DNA of 64,000 nucleotides from positions 1-64,000 of the forward strand of contig NZ_BFCB01000003.1 in assembly GCF_003569045.1 (NCBI RefSeq), given 5' to 3'. The notes beneath the pieces were generated by a model that was not told the origin of the DNA, searched no databases, and saw only the letters and a program-made list of their open reading frames with translations. The stretch comes from Aggregatilinea lenta. Its GTDB lineage: Bacteria > Chloroflexota > Anaerolineae > Aggregatilineales > Aggregatilineaceae. Below, piece by piece: positions 17,759-29,469 of the stretch. A program made the position numbers and the translations under genes. Every line of letters starts with the position of its first letter. Positions within the stretch are counted from its first letter, which is position 1.

Positions 17759-20700
17759 TTACTCGCCCTCGTCGTTTAGATGCTGGCGCGCTTCGGTGCG
17801 CTTTTCGCGCGAGGGCTTGTGTGACGGATCGATCTCCAGGGCCTTGCTGAAGGCGCGCATGGCGTCTTCCCACCGCTGGAGCTGGATGAGCGCTTCGCCC
17901 CGGTTGTGCCAGAACCACACATCGTTGGGGGCGATGCGCGTCGCTTCTTCGTAACAGGCCAGCGCCTCGGTCCAGCGATCGAGGGCGGCAAAAGCCAGCC
18001 CGCGCCCGTTCCAGGCCCAGGCATAGTCGGCGGAAATCGCCAGTGCCTGTTGGTACGCTTTCAACGCGTCCTCGTGGCGATCCAGACGGCGCAGCACCTG
18101 GCCCTTGCGCGCCCAGGCCGCGTCGTTGGTCGGCTCGATGTCCAGCGCGCGCTCGATGACGTCCAGCGCATCGTCGCGGCGGCTCAGAGCCAGCAGCGGC
18201 TCGATCTGGTTGATCCAGTACCACACGCTGCTGGGATCTTCTTCGGCGGCGCGTTCATAACTGCTCAGCGCTTCTTCGCGCTTGTCCATCGCTTCCAGCG
18301 CCAGGCCGCGCCCGTTCCACGCCCAGGCGTAGTGCGGTTCCAGTTTGAGCGCCTGATCGTAGGCGGCGACGCTCTCTTTGTAGCGCCCCAGACGGCGCAG
18401 CGCCTGCCCGTGCTTGGCCCAGCTTTCGGCATGGTCCCGGTTCAGCCGCAGCGCGCGTTCCAACGGCACGAGCGCATCCTCATAACGGTGCATGATGATC
18501 AGCTCGTCAGCCTGGTTATACCAAAACCAGACGTCATCTGGCTGCAAATTGGCCGCCCGGCGGAAGCATGCCAGCGCTTCCTCGTGCCGCCCCAGCGCGC
18601 TGAGCGCCAGCCCGCGCCCGTTCCAGGCCCAGGCATAATCGGGCGACAGCTCGACCGCACGGCTGTAATTGGCGAGCGCTTCTTCGTAGCGCCCCATGCG
18701 GCGCATCGCCTGACCCTGCTTGGCCCACGCCCGCACGTAGCGCGGATCGACGTCCAGCGCGCGGCGCAGGGCTTCCAGCGCCTCGTCGTGACGCTTGAGG
18801 AAGACCAGTGTGTCGCCTTTGTTGTACCAGTAGAGCGGGTTTTGCGGTTCGGCCATCGCCGCGCGTGTATAGGCTTCGACCGCCTCGTTGTAGCGCGCGA
18901 GGATTTCCAGCGCGACGCCGCGCTCGTTCCAGGCCCACGCGTAGCCGGGGTCCAGCTTGACCGCGCGCGCCAGGTACGAGAGCGCCTTTTGCGGGTCGTC
19001 CATGTGGCGGTAGGTGTTGCCCAGCCGCGCCCAACTGCGCGCGTGCTCCGGGTTGACCTGAATCGCGCGTTCCAGCAGCGGGATGGATTCCGCATAGCGT
19101 TCTTGCAGCACCAGCAGGTTACCCTGGTTGTACCAGTGCCACACGTCGTCGGGCGCGATCTCGGCGGCGCGGTGGTACATCTCCAGCGCCTCTTCATAGC
19201 GCGCCAGCCGTTCGAGCACGATGCCGCGCCCGTTGACGGCCCAGGCGTAATCGGGCTTGAGCGCCAGCGCGTGATCGTAGGCTTCCAGCGCAGGCTCGTA
19301 GCGTTCCAAATAGCGATAGACCTGCCCCAGCTTGGCCCACGAATAGGCGTGCTGCGGCGCGACGCGGGTCGACTGCTGCGCGGGCGCGAGCGCCTGCCGG
19401 TAGCGGCCCAACTCGACCAGCATTTCGGCCTGGTTATACCAGTGCCACACCTCGCCGGGCTGGTGGCGCGCCGCCTGCTCGAAGGCTTCCAGCGCTTCGT
19501 CCAGGCGCAGCATCGCTTTCAGCGTCAGGCCCTTGCCGTTCCACGCCCAGGCGTAGGGCGGGTTGAGTTCCAGCGCGCGATTGTAGGCGTTGAGCGCTTC
19601 GGGGAAGCGCTCGGTGGCGCGCAGCACCTGGCCGCGCTTGGCCCAGCTTTCGGCGTGGTTAGGGTCGATTTCCAGCGCGCGGTCGAGCGCGGCCATCGCC
19701 GTGTCGTAATCGCGCAGGGCGTGCAGCGCCTCAGCCTGGTTGTACCACGCCCAGACGTTGCCGGGCTGGAGTTCGGTCGCGGTCTGGTGGGCGGCCAGCG
19801 CGCGCTCGATCTGGTTCAGCCGTTCGAGCACCTGCCCCTTACCGGTCCACGCCCACGCGAAGCGCGGGTTGAGTTCCAGCGCGCGGTCGTAGCTGCCCAG
19901 GGCCTCCTCGTAGCGCGCCAGCAGGCGCAGCGTGCGGCCCTTGCGCGCCCACGCCCATGCCGACTTCGGCTCCAGGTCCAGCACGCGGTCGTAGGCGATC
20001 AGCGCTTCGTCGGCGTAGCCCAGCTCGGTCAGGCTGTAGCCCTTGTCCATCAATTCGCGCAGCTCGAGTGCCGGACCGCTTAGCTCCATGTCCGGCGGCT
20101 TGCCGGTGAGCGCCTCGTACTGCGCGGCGAGCACGTCCACCAGCTCGCCCCAGGTTTGAGGCCGGTCGGCGGGGTCTTTTTCCAGACACTTGAGCGTCAG
20201 CGCGCGCACGTCGTCGGGGATGTCGAGCCGCGTGTCGGGGAAGCACGGCTCCTCGTTCAGGTGCGCGTTGACCCACTCCGGGAAGCGCTTCACGTCGAAG
20301 ATTGTCTGGCGCGTGAGCATCTCGAACAGCACGCAGCCGAACGCGTAAATATCGGAGCGCAGATCGACTGCCTCGGAGCGGCACTGCTCCGGCGACAGGT
20401 AGGGGGCCGTGCCCACGATTGCGCCGTCGCGCGTCAGGCGGCTCGAATCGCCGTTGACCTCTTCGGCGGGCGGAATGTCTTCCAGGTCCAGCGAGCGCAC
20501 CAGCCCGAAGTCGGTGACTTTGGCGATGCCGTCGTGCCGCACCAGGATGTTGGCGGGCTTCAGGTCGCGGTGGACCAGTCCCGGCACCAGCCGGACGGCG
20601 TGCTGCATGCCGAGCGCGACGTGCAGCGCGAATTCCAGCGCGGTCGGCAGGTCGATGCGGTTGTGCCGGATCCAGCTGCGCAGGTCGGGGCCAAGCCCCT

Positions 20701-21769
20701 CCGGGCCGGAAATGTGCTCCAGAATGATGTGCGGGCGGCCCTCGAACTTTTGCACGCGGCGCGCCTGCACGATGTGGCGGTGCTTTTCGAGCCGGATCCA
20801 CGTCAGGGCTTCCTGCGTGAAGCGCGCGACGGCGTTTTCGTTGGTCAGGAAGCGGCTCTGGAAGGTCTTCAGCGCGACGGCCTTGCGGTCCTCGTGGTCG
20901 TAGCACAGGTAGACGATGCCCATGCCGCCGCGCAGCACCTGCGCGACTTCGTAGCGGTCATCGATCTTGTCGCCATAATCGAAGTCGCCCTCGTCTACCC
21001 CCTGGCGCAGCGGGAGTTGGGCCGCCGGGAGCGGGCCGCGCGCGCCCTGCGTCTCTTCCACCTCGACGTGAAACACTTCCGAGCGGTCGGAGCGGGTTTC
21101 GCTCAGCGCGGCGTGTTCGTCGGCGGACAGCACGCCGGACTCGACCTCGCGCGGTTCTTCGCTGCGCGTGGCGATCATGTCCGGGTACATCTCGGTCGCC
21201 ATCTCCGGGTCGGGTGAGGGAGTGCGGTCCGGCATCGGCGTGGCGTCGTCCGTTTGCGGCGGCGCGACGTACCACAGCGCGAGCAGCTGCGCCTCGTCGC
21301 TGAGGCTTTCGACCGGGCTGCCCTGCTCCATTTCGGCCACGGCCCACAGCGCCACGGAGATGTTGCGCCGCGAGGGGGCAGCGCGCGCCATGCGCACGGT
21401 CCACTGCACGTACGCCTCGAAGGCGTTCAGGGCGTGTTCGTGGTCGGAGGGAGTGCCCGCCAGCTCGGCGGCGCGCCGGTACGCCTGGATCGTCTTGCCC
21501 ACGTAGTAAACGCGCATGCGGCGATCCGGCTCGGACAACGAGAGCTGCGCGCACAGATCGCCAATCCCCAGATAGTCGTAGGCGTGCAGCACATCCCGGC
21601 GCAGCGCGAGCCGCCCCAGGCGGCGCACTTCGTCGTTCGGATCGCTGGCGAAGGGATCGGTCTGGTCAGCTTTGCGCCGCCGGGAAAGCAGCTTATGTTC
21701 CTGCTCGGTCGGCAGGGCCAGCGGCGGAATACCAGACTGTGGGACGGGTGGCAGATTATTCGCGGCCAT
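17759..21769 (-). CDS. Giant Ser/Thr protein kinase with 22 TPRs
   Basis: Taking ATG 21769, the product has 1336 aa; no clear ribosome site helps, and in-frame starts exist up to 21889. Residues 1-270 are a helical and acidic region. The kinase domain (about 272-546) shows RGGMGIVYLCY, VALKTF, VHRDLKPANILV, VTDFGLVRS and GTAPYLSPEQ, so all catalytic residues are present. From about 575 to 1315 come 22 TPRs in a strict order of three types: WAKxGQxLR, AWAWNGRGLAL and VWxWYNQ. The three-TPR block occurs seven times. No TM segment is seen, so it is cytoplasmic. The TPR array should bind partner proteins. The FHA gene follows in the same operon. Confidence 0.9.
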   Translation of the reverse strand: MAANNLPPVPQSGIPPLALPTEQEHKLLSRRRKADQTDPFASDPNDEVRRLGRLALRRDVLHAYDYLGIGDLCAQLSLSEPDRRMRVYYVGKTIQAYRRAAELAGTPSDHEHALNAFEAYVQWTVRMARAAPSRRNISVALWAVAEMEQGSPVESLSDEAQLLALWYVAPPQTDDATPMPDRTPSPDPEMATEMYPDMIATRSEEPREVESGVLSADEHAALSETRSDRSEVFHVEVEETQGARGPLPAAQLPLRQGVDEGDFDYGDKIDDRYEVAQVLRGGMGIVYLCYDHEDRKAVALKTFQSRFLTNENAVARFTQEALTWIRLEKHRHIVQARRVQKFEGRPHIILEHISGPEGLGPDLRSWIRHNRIDLPTALEFALHVALGMQHAVRLVPGLVHRDLKPANILVRHDGIAKVTDFGLVRSLDLEDIPPAEEVNGDSSRLTRDGAIVGTAPYLSPEQCRSEAVDLRSDIYAFGCVLFEMLTRQTIFDVKRFPEWVNAHLNEEPCFPDTRLDIPDDVRALTLKCLEKDPADRPQTWGELVDVLAAQYEALTGKPPDMELSGPALELRELMDKGYSLTELGYADEALIAYDRVLDLEPKSAWAWARKGRTLRLLARYEEALGSYDRALELNPRFAWAWTGKGQVLERLNQIERALAAHQTATELQPGNVWAWYNQAEALHALRDYDTAMAALDRALEIDPNHAESWAKRGQVLRATERFPEALNAYNRALELNPPYAWAWNGKGLTLKAMLRLDEALEAFEQAARHQPGEVWHWYNQAEMLVELGRYRQALAPAQQSTRVAPQHAYSWAKLGQVYRYLERYEPALEAYDHALALKPDYAWAVNGRGIVLERLARYEEALEMYHRAAEIAPDDVWHWYNQGNLLVLQERYAESIPLLERAIQVNPEHARSWARLGNTYRHMDDPQKALSYLARAVKLDPGYAWAWNERGVALEILARYNEAVEAYTRAAMAEPQNPLYWYNKGDTLVFLKRHDEALEALRRALDVDPRYVRAWAKQGQAMRRMGRYEEALANYSRAVELSPDYAWAWNGRGLALSALGRHEEALACFRRAANLQPDDVWFWYNQADELIIMHRYEDALVPLERALRLNRDHAESWAKHGQALRRLGRYKESVAAYDQALKLEPHYAWAWNGRGLALEAMDKREEALSSYERAAEEDPSSVWYWINQIEPLLALSRRDDALDVIERALDIEPTNDAAWARKGQVLRRLDRHEDALKAYQQALAISADYAWAWNGRGLAFAALDRWTEALACYEEATRIAPNDVWFWHNRGEALIQLQRWEDAMRAFSKALEIDPSHKPSREKRTEARQHLNDEGE
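17800..19985 (-). repeat. Seven-fold 306-bp (three-TPR) super-repeat inside kinase gene
   Basis: The region coding the TPR array repeats at 34 codons and, at higher order, at 102 codons. The Trp-rich phrases AWAWNGRG and VWxWYNQ recur at fixed spacing seven times. DNA-level similarity between blocks is visible in the repeated GTTCCAGGCCCAGGC-like stretches, but blocks have diverged. Confidence 0.85.
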
Positions 21770-21911
21770 AAATGAATGTGTGTTCAGTGCCTGCTTGCGG
21801 TCGCCCTGGACAGGGCCAGCCTGTGCGCAGGACATCACCGCTGAATTGGTAAAAGGGTTTCCTGGGAGGGTGGGTCGGGTACGGTTCAACGAGAACGCGG
21901 TGATCGTCGAG

Positions 21912-21989
21912 ACCTCACCCCCGACCCCTCTCCAATCAAGTTGGAGAGGGGAGACACACGCTTTTTGTAGGGGCGGCTTGCTCCGCCCG
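21912..21989. repeat. Family A repeat followed by family B palindrome
   Basis: 21912-21955 holds ACCTCACCCCCGACCC, CTCTCC and the TCCAATCAAGTTGGA hairpin. 21968-21989 is a family B palindrome (GTAGGGGCGG, CTTGCT, CCGCCC) followed by TTTTT. The order A then B is the same as at 14008-14094. The gap 21770-22080 shows no other feature. Confidence 0.78.
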
Positions 21990-22080
21990 TTTTTCCCTTC
22001 CCGCCATCTGCGGGCAGTGTCGTGGCTACACAGCAGAGGGCATAAATACGCCCCCTTAATGGGCTGTCTCCGCTCCGCGT

Positions 22081-24483
<2,403 letters not shown>

Positions 24484-24596
24484 AATGAACTCTTTTCCCG
24501 CTCGTTTGCGATTGGCTTCCAAGTATACCAGGAGACCAAAAGCTCGCATGTTTTGTTAATACAGCATGGTAATCCCCGTGATCGCGCGTGGGGACG

Positions 24597-25355
24597 TTAA
24601 AGCATCACCTTGCCCCCATCCACGTTGATCGCCTGCCCGGTCAGGTAGGCGGCGGCGTCGGAGCACAGGAACAGTACCAGCCCCGCAACGTCGCCCGGCG
24701 TGCCGAGCCGTTTCTGGGGGATGTCTTCAAGCCATTTAGCCATCTGCGCGGCGTTGCTGCGCAGCGCGGCGGTCATCTCCGTTTCGATCACGCCGGGGCA
24801 CACCGCGTTCACACGGATATTATAGGCCGCGAACTCCCGCGCGCACTCGCGCGTCAGGCCGATCAGCCCGGCTTTGCTGGCGACGTACGGCGCGCGGTTA
24901 GCAATGGGGATGTTGTGCCCGGCGATGGAGGCGATGTTGACGATGACCCCGCCGCCCGCATCGCGCATGACGGTTCCGGCGCTTTGGGCGGTGTAAAATG
25001 CGGCGCTCAGGTTGACGTCGAGCGTTTGCTGCCACTGCGCGACGGTCATCTCGAAGAACGGCGCTTTGTGCTCGATCCCGGCGTTGTTCACGACGATGTC
25101 CAGCCGTCCCAGGTCGCGCACAATGGCCGCGACCATGTCCTGCACCGCCTGCGGATCACCCACGTCCGTGACGTAGGCCCGCGCGCCGTCGAGCGTTCCC
25201 GCGACGGCTCCGGCACGCCCGGCGTCGATGTCGTTGATCGCCAGGGTCGCGCCCGACGCGGCCAGCGCCTCCGCGATGACTTTGCCGATGCCACGGCCCG
25301 CGCCGGTCACCAGCGCGATCTTGCCCGATAGATCTACCGTAAATGTGCTCATCAT
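24597..25355 (-). CDS. SDR family oxidoreductase (FabG-like)
   Basis: The 252-aa product is a classical short-chain dehydrogenase: TGAGRGIG near 17-24 for NAD(P) binding, NNAGIEHK near 90, the catalytic Ser in NIASIAG near 140 and YVASK near 156. The tail GQAINVDGGKVML is typical of FabG-like proteins. It reduces or oxidises a carbonyl/alcohol; substrate unknown. ATG 25355 (or the adjacent ATG 25352) follows AAAAGG. Confidence 0.92.
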   Translation of the reverse strand: MMSTFTVDLSGKIALVTGAGRGIGKVIAEALAASGATLAINDIDAGRAGAVAGTLDGARAYVTDVGDPQAVQDMVAAIVRDLGRLDIVVNNAGIEHKAPFFEMTVAQWQQTLDVNLSAAFYTAQSAGTVMRDAGGGVIVNIASIAGHNIPIANRAPYVASKAGLIGLTRECAREFAAYNIRVNAVCPGVIETEMTAALRSNAAQMAKWLEDIPQKRLGTPGDVAGLVLFLCSDAAAYLTGQAINVDGGKVML

Positions 25356-25375
25356 ATGACCTTTTCTGTAAACGA

Positions 25376-25399
25376 GGGATCAGGGAATAGGGAATGGGG
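25376..25399 (+). repeat. G-quadruplex-type G-run repeat, left copy
   Basis: Four G runs (GGG, GGG, GGG, GGGG) are separated by 4, 4 and 3 bases in AGGGATCAGGGAATAGGG and its extension. An inverted partner lies at 25550-25573. Together they bracket a gap with two family B palindromes (25459-25482 and 25497-25517). Confidence 0.75.
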
Positions 25400-25458
25400 A
25401 TTAGTAGATTCCCCGATTCACTCCCGTGAATTTTCCCGTGCGTTCGCTGCTGCTTTTC

Positions 25459-25517
25459 GTAGGGGTAGGGTTTGCCCTACCCGTTTTTCGCGCAGCGGGC
25501 GGAGCAAGCTCCGTCCC
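25459..25517. repeat. Two adjacent family B palindromes
   Basis: 25459-25482 pairs GTAGGGGTAGGG with CCCTACCC across TTTG and is followed by GTTTTT. 25497-25517 pairs GGGCGGAGC with GCTCCGTCC. Both belong to the palindrome family also seen at 35571-35633, 53363-53390 and 60145-60227. Confidence 0.75.
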
Positions 25518-25549
25518 TCCAGAGCGCACCTGATCGTGCCTTCTCTATT

Positions 25550-25573
25550 CCCTAATCCCTATTCCCCATTCCC
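25550..25573 (-). repeat. G-quadruplex-type G-run repeat, right inverted copy
   Basis: On the minus strand four G runs (GGG, GGGG, GGG, GGG) are spaced by 3, 4 and 4 bases. It is an inverted relative of 25376-25399. It overlaps the end of the glycosyltransferase gene and supplies its last codons and its TAG stop at 25559-25561. Confidence 0.75.
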
Positions 25574-27070
25574 TAACGTTGCCCCTTGCTCGATGCGGTA
25601 CAGCGCCATCTCCGACAGCCCGCCGGGACGTTCGACCGCCAGCACGATTGACTTTGGCTCCGGCAGTTGGGACGGATCGATGTACGACAGATCGTCCGCC
25701 GCGACGTACAGCGGCCCCTCCGCCGCGCGCGCCTCGACCATCTGCATCAGCGCGTCGAAGTTCGTGCCGTCCCAGTACACCGCCGGGCACTCGACGACGC
25801 GCGAAGCGGCGGCGAGGCGCAGGGTTTGGCAGTTGCCCACCAGCCCGATCGCAGGCAGCGGATCGTCCGTGGTGCTCAGCCACGCCCCGATCTCGGTCGC
25901 GCCATATCCGGCGGCTTCGTGCTCGATATACTCGTTCGGATCGTTGCCGTACAGCGGCAGCGCGGGCGGGTCGTTCCAGGCGTCGCGCAGGAACGGCCCC
26001 GCGACCACCGCGATCCAGGCCGCGACACCGGCATACACCAGCCACTGCGCGCGCGGCCAGCGCACGATGACCAGCCCCAGCCCGACCGCCAGCGGCAGCA
26101 GCACCCAGGGAACCTGATTCATCGCGTAGCGCGAGTTGATGTTATAGCCAAACAAAATCGCGCCGCCGCCGCTCATGCCCAGCGCCAGCAGTGCCAGCAG
26201 CGCCGGACGCGGTTTGCGCGCCAGCCAGTACAGGCCGCCCGCCAGTGATCCAACGATCACCGGCCAGCCCAGGTACGCCGCGTCGATTGCCAGCACGACA
26301 TCCAGGTTGGTGCGCGTGCGCTTCAGCAGACTCTGGTCCACGCCGCCCGTGAACGTATCCGCCAGCCCGAAGTAGTTGTAGCCCTTGATCCACAGCAGCA
26401 GCTCCAGCGGACCCCATACCGCGCAGAATACCGCGACCACGATTGCACCCAGCGTGATCCGCCTGCGCGGTGTCAGGCCCCGCGCGAGGATCAGCGCGAC
26501 GACCGGCAGCGGCAGCCAGACCACGCCCGGCGCTTTGGCCAGCAGCACCAGCGCCAGCATGCCACCGAGCGCCCCCGCAATCCACGCCGAGCCAGTACGC
26601 ATCAGGCGCCACGCCAGCCATACGGCGGCGGTGCTGAACGCGATCAGCAGCGGATCGGCCAGGGCCATGCGGTCGTAAAACAGCAGGTAGGGGGCCGCGA
26701 TCCACAGCGCCAATCCCACCATGGCCGCGCGGTGCGACGCGGTGAAGGCGCGCACCAGTCCATAAAACGCCGCCGCGCCCAGCAGCCCGACGACGACCGT
26801 GCCCGCGCGCGTGGTCCACCCCGCGACCTGGGCATCCACGCCCACGAACGCATTGAACCACACGCGGAAGAAGCGTCCGTGTGCCGCTGAAGCCAGCACC
26901 TGACCCTCCAGTGCTCGCTGCGCTGTTTCGATGTGGAAGCTCTCGTCCACGAACAGCGGCAGGGCGCTCAAGTGATGCAGCCGGGTGAAGGCATAGACCA
27001 GCAGCGCGAGACAGACCTGGAGAAGACGCCCGGCGGAGGGAGTGAAGGATCGGGAAATCGTACGCGGCAT
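25559..27070 (-). CDS. Membrane glycosyltransferase, GT39/ArnT-like
   Basis: The 503-aa product has about ten TM helices in the first 390 residues and a soluble C-terminal part. LPLFVDESFHIETAQRALEG near 38-57 carries the acidic DE motif after the first helix that is typical of GT-C lipid-linked sugar transferases of the PMT/GT39 group. It would use a polyprenyl-phosphate sugar on the outer face; the acceptor is unknown. ATG 27070 is the first Met before the hydrophobic part; no convincing ribosome site. The last residues (LGNGE) are coded by the G-run repeat, so the natural C-terminus may have been replaced. Confidence 0.82.
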   Translation of the reverse strand: MPRTISRSFTPSAGRLLQVCLALLVYAFTRLHHLSALPLFVDESFHIETAQRALEGQVLASAAHGRFFRVWFNAFVGVDAQVAGWTTRAGTVVVGLLGAAAFYGLVRAFTASHRAAMVGLALWIAAPYLLFYDRMALADPLLIAFSTAAVWLAWRLMRTGSAWIAGALGGMLALVLLAKAPGVVWLPLPVVALILARGLTPRRRITLGAIVVAVFCAVWGPLELLLWIKGYNYFGLADTFTGGVDQSLLKRTRTNLDVVLAIDAAYLGWPVIVGSLAGGLYWLARKPRPALLALLALGMSGGGAILFGYNINSRYAMNQVPWVLLPLAVGLGLVIVRWPRAQWLVYAGVAAWIAVVAGPFLRDAWNDPPALPLYGNDPNEYIEHEAAGYGATEIGAWLSTTDDPLPAIGLVGNCQTLRLAAASRVVECPAVYWDGTNFDALMQMVEARAAEGPLYVAADDLSYIDPSQLPEPKSIVLAVERPGGLSEMALYRIEQGATLGNGE

Positions 27071-27119
27071 GGTGAAGGATTGGGCCGGGCCGGCGCGGTG
27101 TGCGCGGGAGGCGGTCGGA

Positions 27120-29180
27120 TTAGTCTTCGGGTAGCGCGACAAAGCACTCTCCTGCGGCAATGTCACAGGTTGCCAGCGGGGCCGAGTCGCCCGCGTAATG
27201 CACGGTGAACGTGGCGTCCGGCTGGTCCGCAATCCAGAAATAGCGCGATTCCATGCCCGGCTGGTACCAGCCCAGGAAGTGCGGACAGTCGCCGGAGTCC
27301 GGGGCGCTGCGCGTGACGTCGGCCCGCACGATCTGGTAGCACGACTGGTTCGGCATGGCGACGAGGTTGGCGCTGCTGACGCGCCACAGCCCGGCCTGGA
27401 AGTTATGCGCCGTGCCGTCGCTCTGGGTCTGGGTGAAGACGATCTGGCTGATGTTCTGCGGCTGGCCGGAAACGTTGATCAGCAGGAACTGGTTGTCGTC
27501 GTACAGCAAGCGCAGCGCCGGTTCCGCCGTGGGGTTGAGAGCAGCGACACGTGTCGGCGACGGCGCGTTCCCGGTGGGCGTGGACGACGGTGCGGCGCCG
27601 GTCGCCGGTATGTCGCTCGCGGCTGGCGTGTTGGTCGGCGGCGCGGTGGGCTGCAGCGTGGCGGGCAGTCCGGTGGGTACGGCGAGCGCCGGGGCCGTCG
27701 GGGTGTTCCCGGCGGTGGCGGTGCTGCCGGTGCTTTGGGGTTGGACTGTGCTCGTGGACGCCGCCGTGCGGCTGGGGCTGAGGCGTACGGTGGGTTCCGC
27801 CGTCCGTTCTTCGGTCAGGTCGGCGGTGGACAACCCGGCGATGATCGCCTGCGGACTGCCGCCCTCGGCGGTGGACTCATCCTTGCCGGGGCCGCCCAGG
27901 AACCACGCGGCGACCAGCGCGCCCGTCAGCAGCACGATCGACACCAGCAGCACGCCGATCCGACGCCGCCGGGGGTGGGGGCGCGCGGTGATGCTGGCGC
28001 GCAGCTCGTCGTCGGGATGTGTCGGAGAACGGAACGGTACGGCGTCCGGCCCGGTCATGCCCAGATCGCGCGGGTCGGCATAGTTGTCCAGCATCGAGGT
28101 CAGCGCGTCCTCGTCGATGCCGAGCTGATCTTCGGGCAGGTCGCGGACCGTTTCTTCTTCCTTGCGCGCCTTGTACCGCGCGAAGCGCTGCGCCAGCGCG
28201 CCCGGCTCCGGCGTGGGGTTCGTTTCGGATGGGTCGGGCGTCATGCTCGGTCGTTGGCCGAACCACGGCGTCGGCTCGGTGTCGCCGGACACTGCGAATG
28301 GCGGCGCGTGGGTTGCGGCCACCTTGCCGTACCCCGAATGCTGGAGCGCGCGCTCCAGCGCATCCACTAAATCGCTCCCGGTCGGGTAGCGGTGCTCCGG
28401 CTTCTTGTCCAGCGCGCGCATGATCACCGATTCGATTTCTGGCGGGAGCTGGGGGTTATAGAGCGTCATGGGCGGCGGCGCTTCGTTGAGGTGCTTGAGC
28501 GCCACGCTCATCGCGGAGGGATCGTCGAATGGGACCTTTCCGGCCAGCATCTCGTACAGCACCACGCCCAGCGAATAGAGGTCGCTCTGGGGGACCGCCT
28601 GCGCGGACGAGACCGCCTGCTCCGGTGCAATGTAGTGCGCGCTGCCGAACGTGTCGCCCGTGGTGCCTTCGTGCACGCTCAGCGCCAGGCCGAAGTCCAT
28701 GAGGATCGCGCGCCCAGTGTGCTGTTCGAGCATGATGTTCGAGGGCTTGATGTCGCGGTGGATGACGCCTTGCTCGTGCGCGTAGTCGAGCGCGCCCGCC
28801 AGGTCCCGCACGATGCGCAGGATCTCCGGCACAGGGATGAAGGTGCGGCGCTCGATGTAGCCGTTGAGGTGGCTGCGCAGGTCTTCGCCTTCGAGGAAGA
28901 CCATCGCCATATAATAGATGCCCTCGCTGCGCCCGAACTGGTAGACGCCGACGATGTTCGGGTAGCGGAGCCGGGCGATGGCGCGCGCCTCGATCTGGAA
29001 GCGGCGCGTGTATTCTTCTTCGGTAGTGGTCGCGAAGTCACTGCTGATGACCTTGACGGCGGCGTAGCGGTCGAGGTTCTCGTCGTAGCCCCGGTACACG
29101 CGCGACATCCCACCCCGCCCCAGCAGGTTGAGGATGGTGTAGTCGCCAAGCTTCTTCCCGACCAGGGGATCCGCAGACAT
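27120..29180 (-). CDS. Transmembrane Ser/Thr protein kinase (PknB-like)
   Basis: The 686-aa product has an N-terminal kinase domain (about 12-270) with GRGGMSRVYRGYD, AAVKVI, VIHRDIKPSNIML, MDFGLALS and APEQ, all catalytic motifs intact. A juxtamembrane region leads to one TM helix near 402-420 (IGVLLVSIVLLTGALVAAWFL). Outside follow a Thr/Pro/Ser linker and a C-terminal beta-rich domain of about 140 residues (FLLINVSGQPQNISQIVF, then CYQIV, CPHFLGWY and CDIAAGEC), with four Cys that could form disulfides. This suggests an outside sensor controlling an inside kinase. It ends 50 bases before the glycosyltransferase start. Confidence 0.92.
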   Translation of the reverse strand: MSADPLVGKKLGDYTILNLLGRGGMSRVYRGYDENLDRYAAVKVISSDFATTTEEEYTRRFQIEARAIARLRYPNIVGVYQFGRSEGIYYMAMVFLEGEDLRSHLNGYIERRTFIPVPEILRIVRDLAGALDYAHEQGVIHRDIKPSNIMLEQHTGRAILMDFGLALSVHEGTTGDTFGSAHYIAPEQAVSSAQAVPQSDLYSLGVVLYEMLAGKVPFDDPSAMSVALKHLNEAPPPMTLYNPQLPPEIESVIMRALDKKPEHRYPTGSDLVDALERALQHSGYGKVAATHAPPFAVSGDTEPTPWFGQRPSMTPDPSETNPTPEPGALAQRFARYKARKEEETVRDLPEDQLGIDEDALTSMLDNYADPRDLGMTGPDAVPFRSPTHPDDELRASITARPHPRRRRIGVLLVSIVLLTGALVAAWFLGGPGKDESTAEGGSPQAIIAGLSTADLTEERTAEPTVRLSPSRTAASTSTVQPQSTGSTATAGNTPTAPALAVPTGLPATLQPTAPPTNTPAASDIPATGAAPSSTPTGNAPSPTRVAALNPTAEPALRLLYDDNQFLLINVSGQPQNISQIVFTQTQSDGTAHNFQAGLWRVSSANLVAMPNQSCYQIVRADVTRSAPDSGDCPHFLGWYQPGMESRYFWIADQPDATFTVHYAGDSAPLATCDIAAGECFVALPED

Positions 29181-29398
29181 ATGGGTTTCTCACGGTTGGG
29201 CGACAAGCGGAGATCACGTTTACGCACACGCGTCTACATGTGCCCTTTAAGTATAGCGTAGGTGCGCCGTGCCGACGAAGTCCGCCGGTACTACCTTGAG
29301 CGGGCGCATCCACACCAGATCGGTCTGTGTCAGGTGAGTACAGCGGGTTTTGAGCGGGCCGGGTCGCGCGGTGTCAGGCGACCCCGGCGGCGCGTGCA

Positions 29399-29439
29399 GC
29401 CCCTCTCCAACGCGGTTTGTACACGCGGGTGGAGAGGGA
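29399..29439. repeat. Family A-like hairpin repeat
   Basis: GCCCCTCTCCAACGCG and CGCGGGTGGAGAGGG form an interrupted hairpin resembling the central part of family A. It is the only feature seen in the 29181-29469 gap. Confidence 0.5.
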
Positions 29440-29469
29440 CCGGGAGGGTGCGCGCTGTGAAGCCCGGAA

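Noticed and set aside
17906-20083. 725-codon plus-strand open frame opposite the TPR kinase
   Set aside because: It is a repetitive shadow of the TPR array; the minus strand carries clear kinase and TPR motifs.
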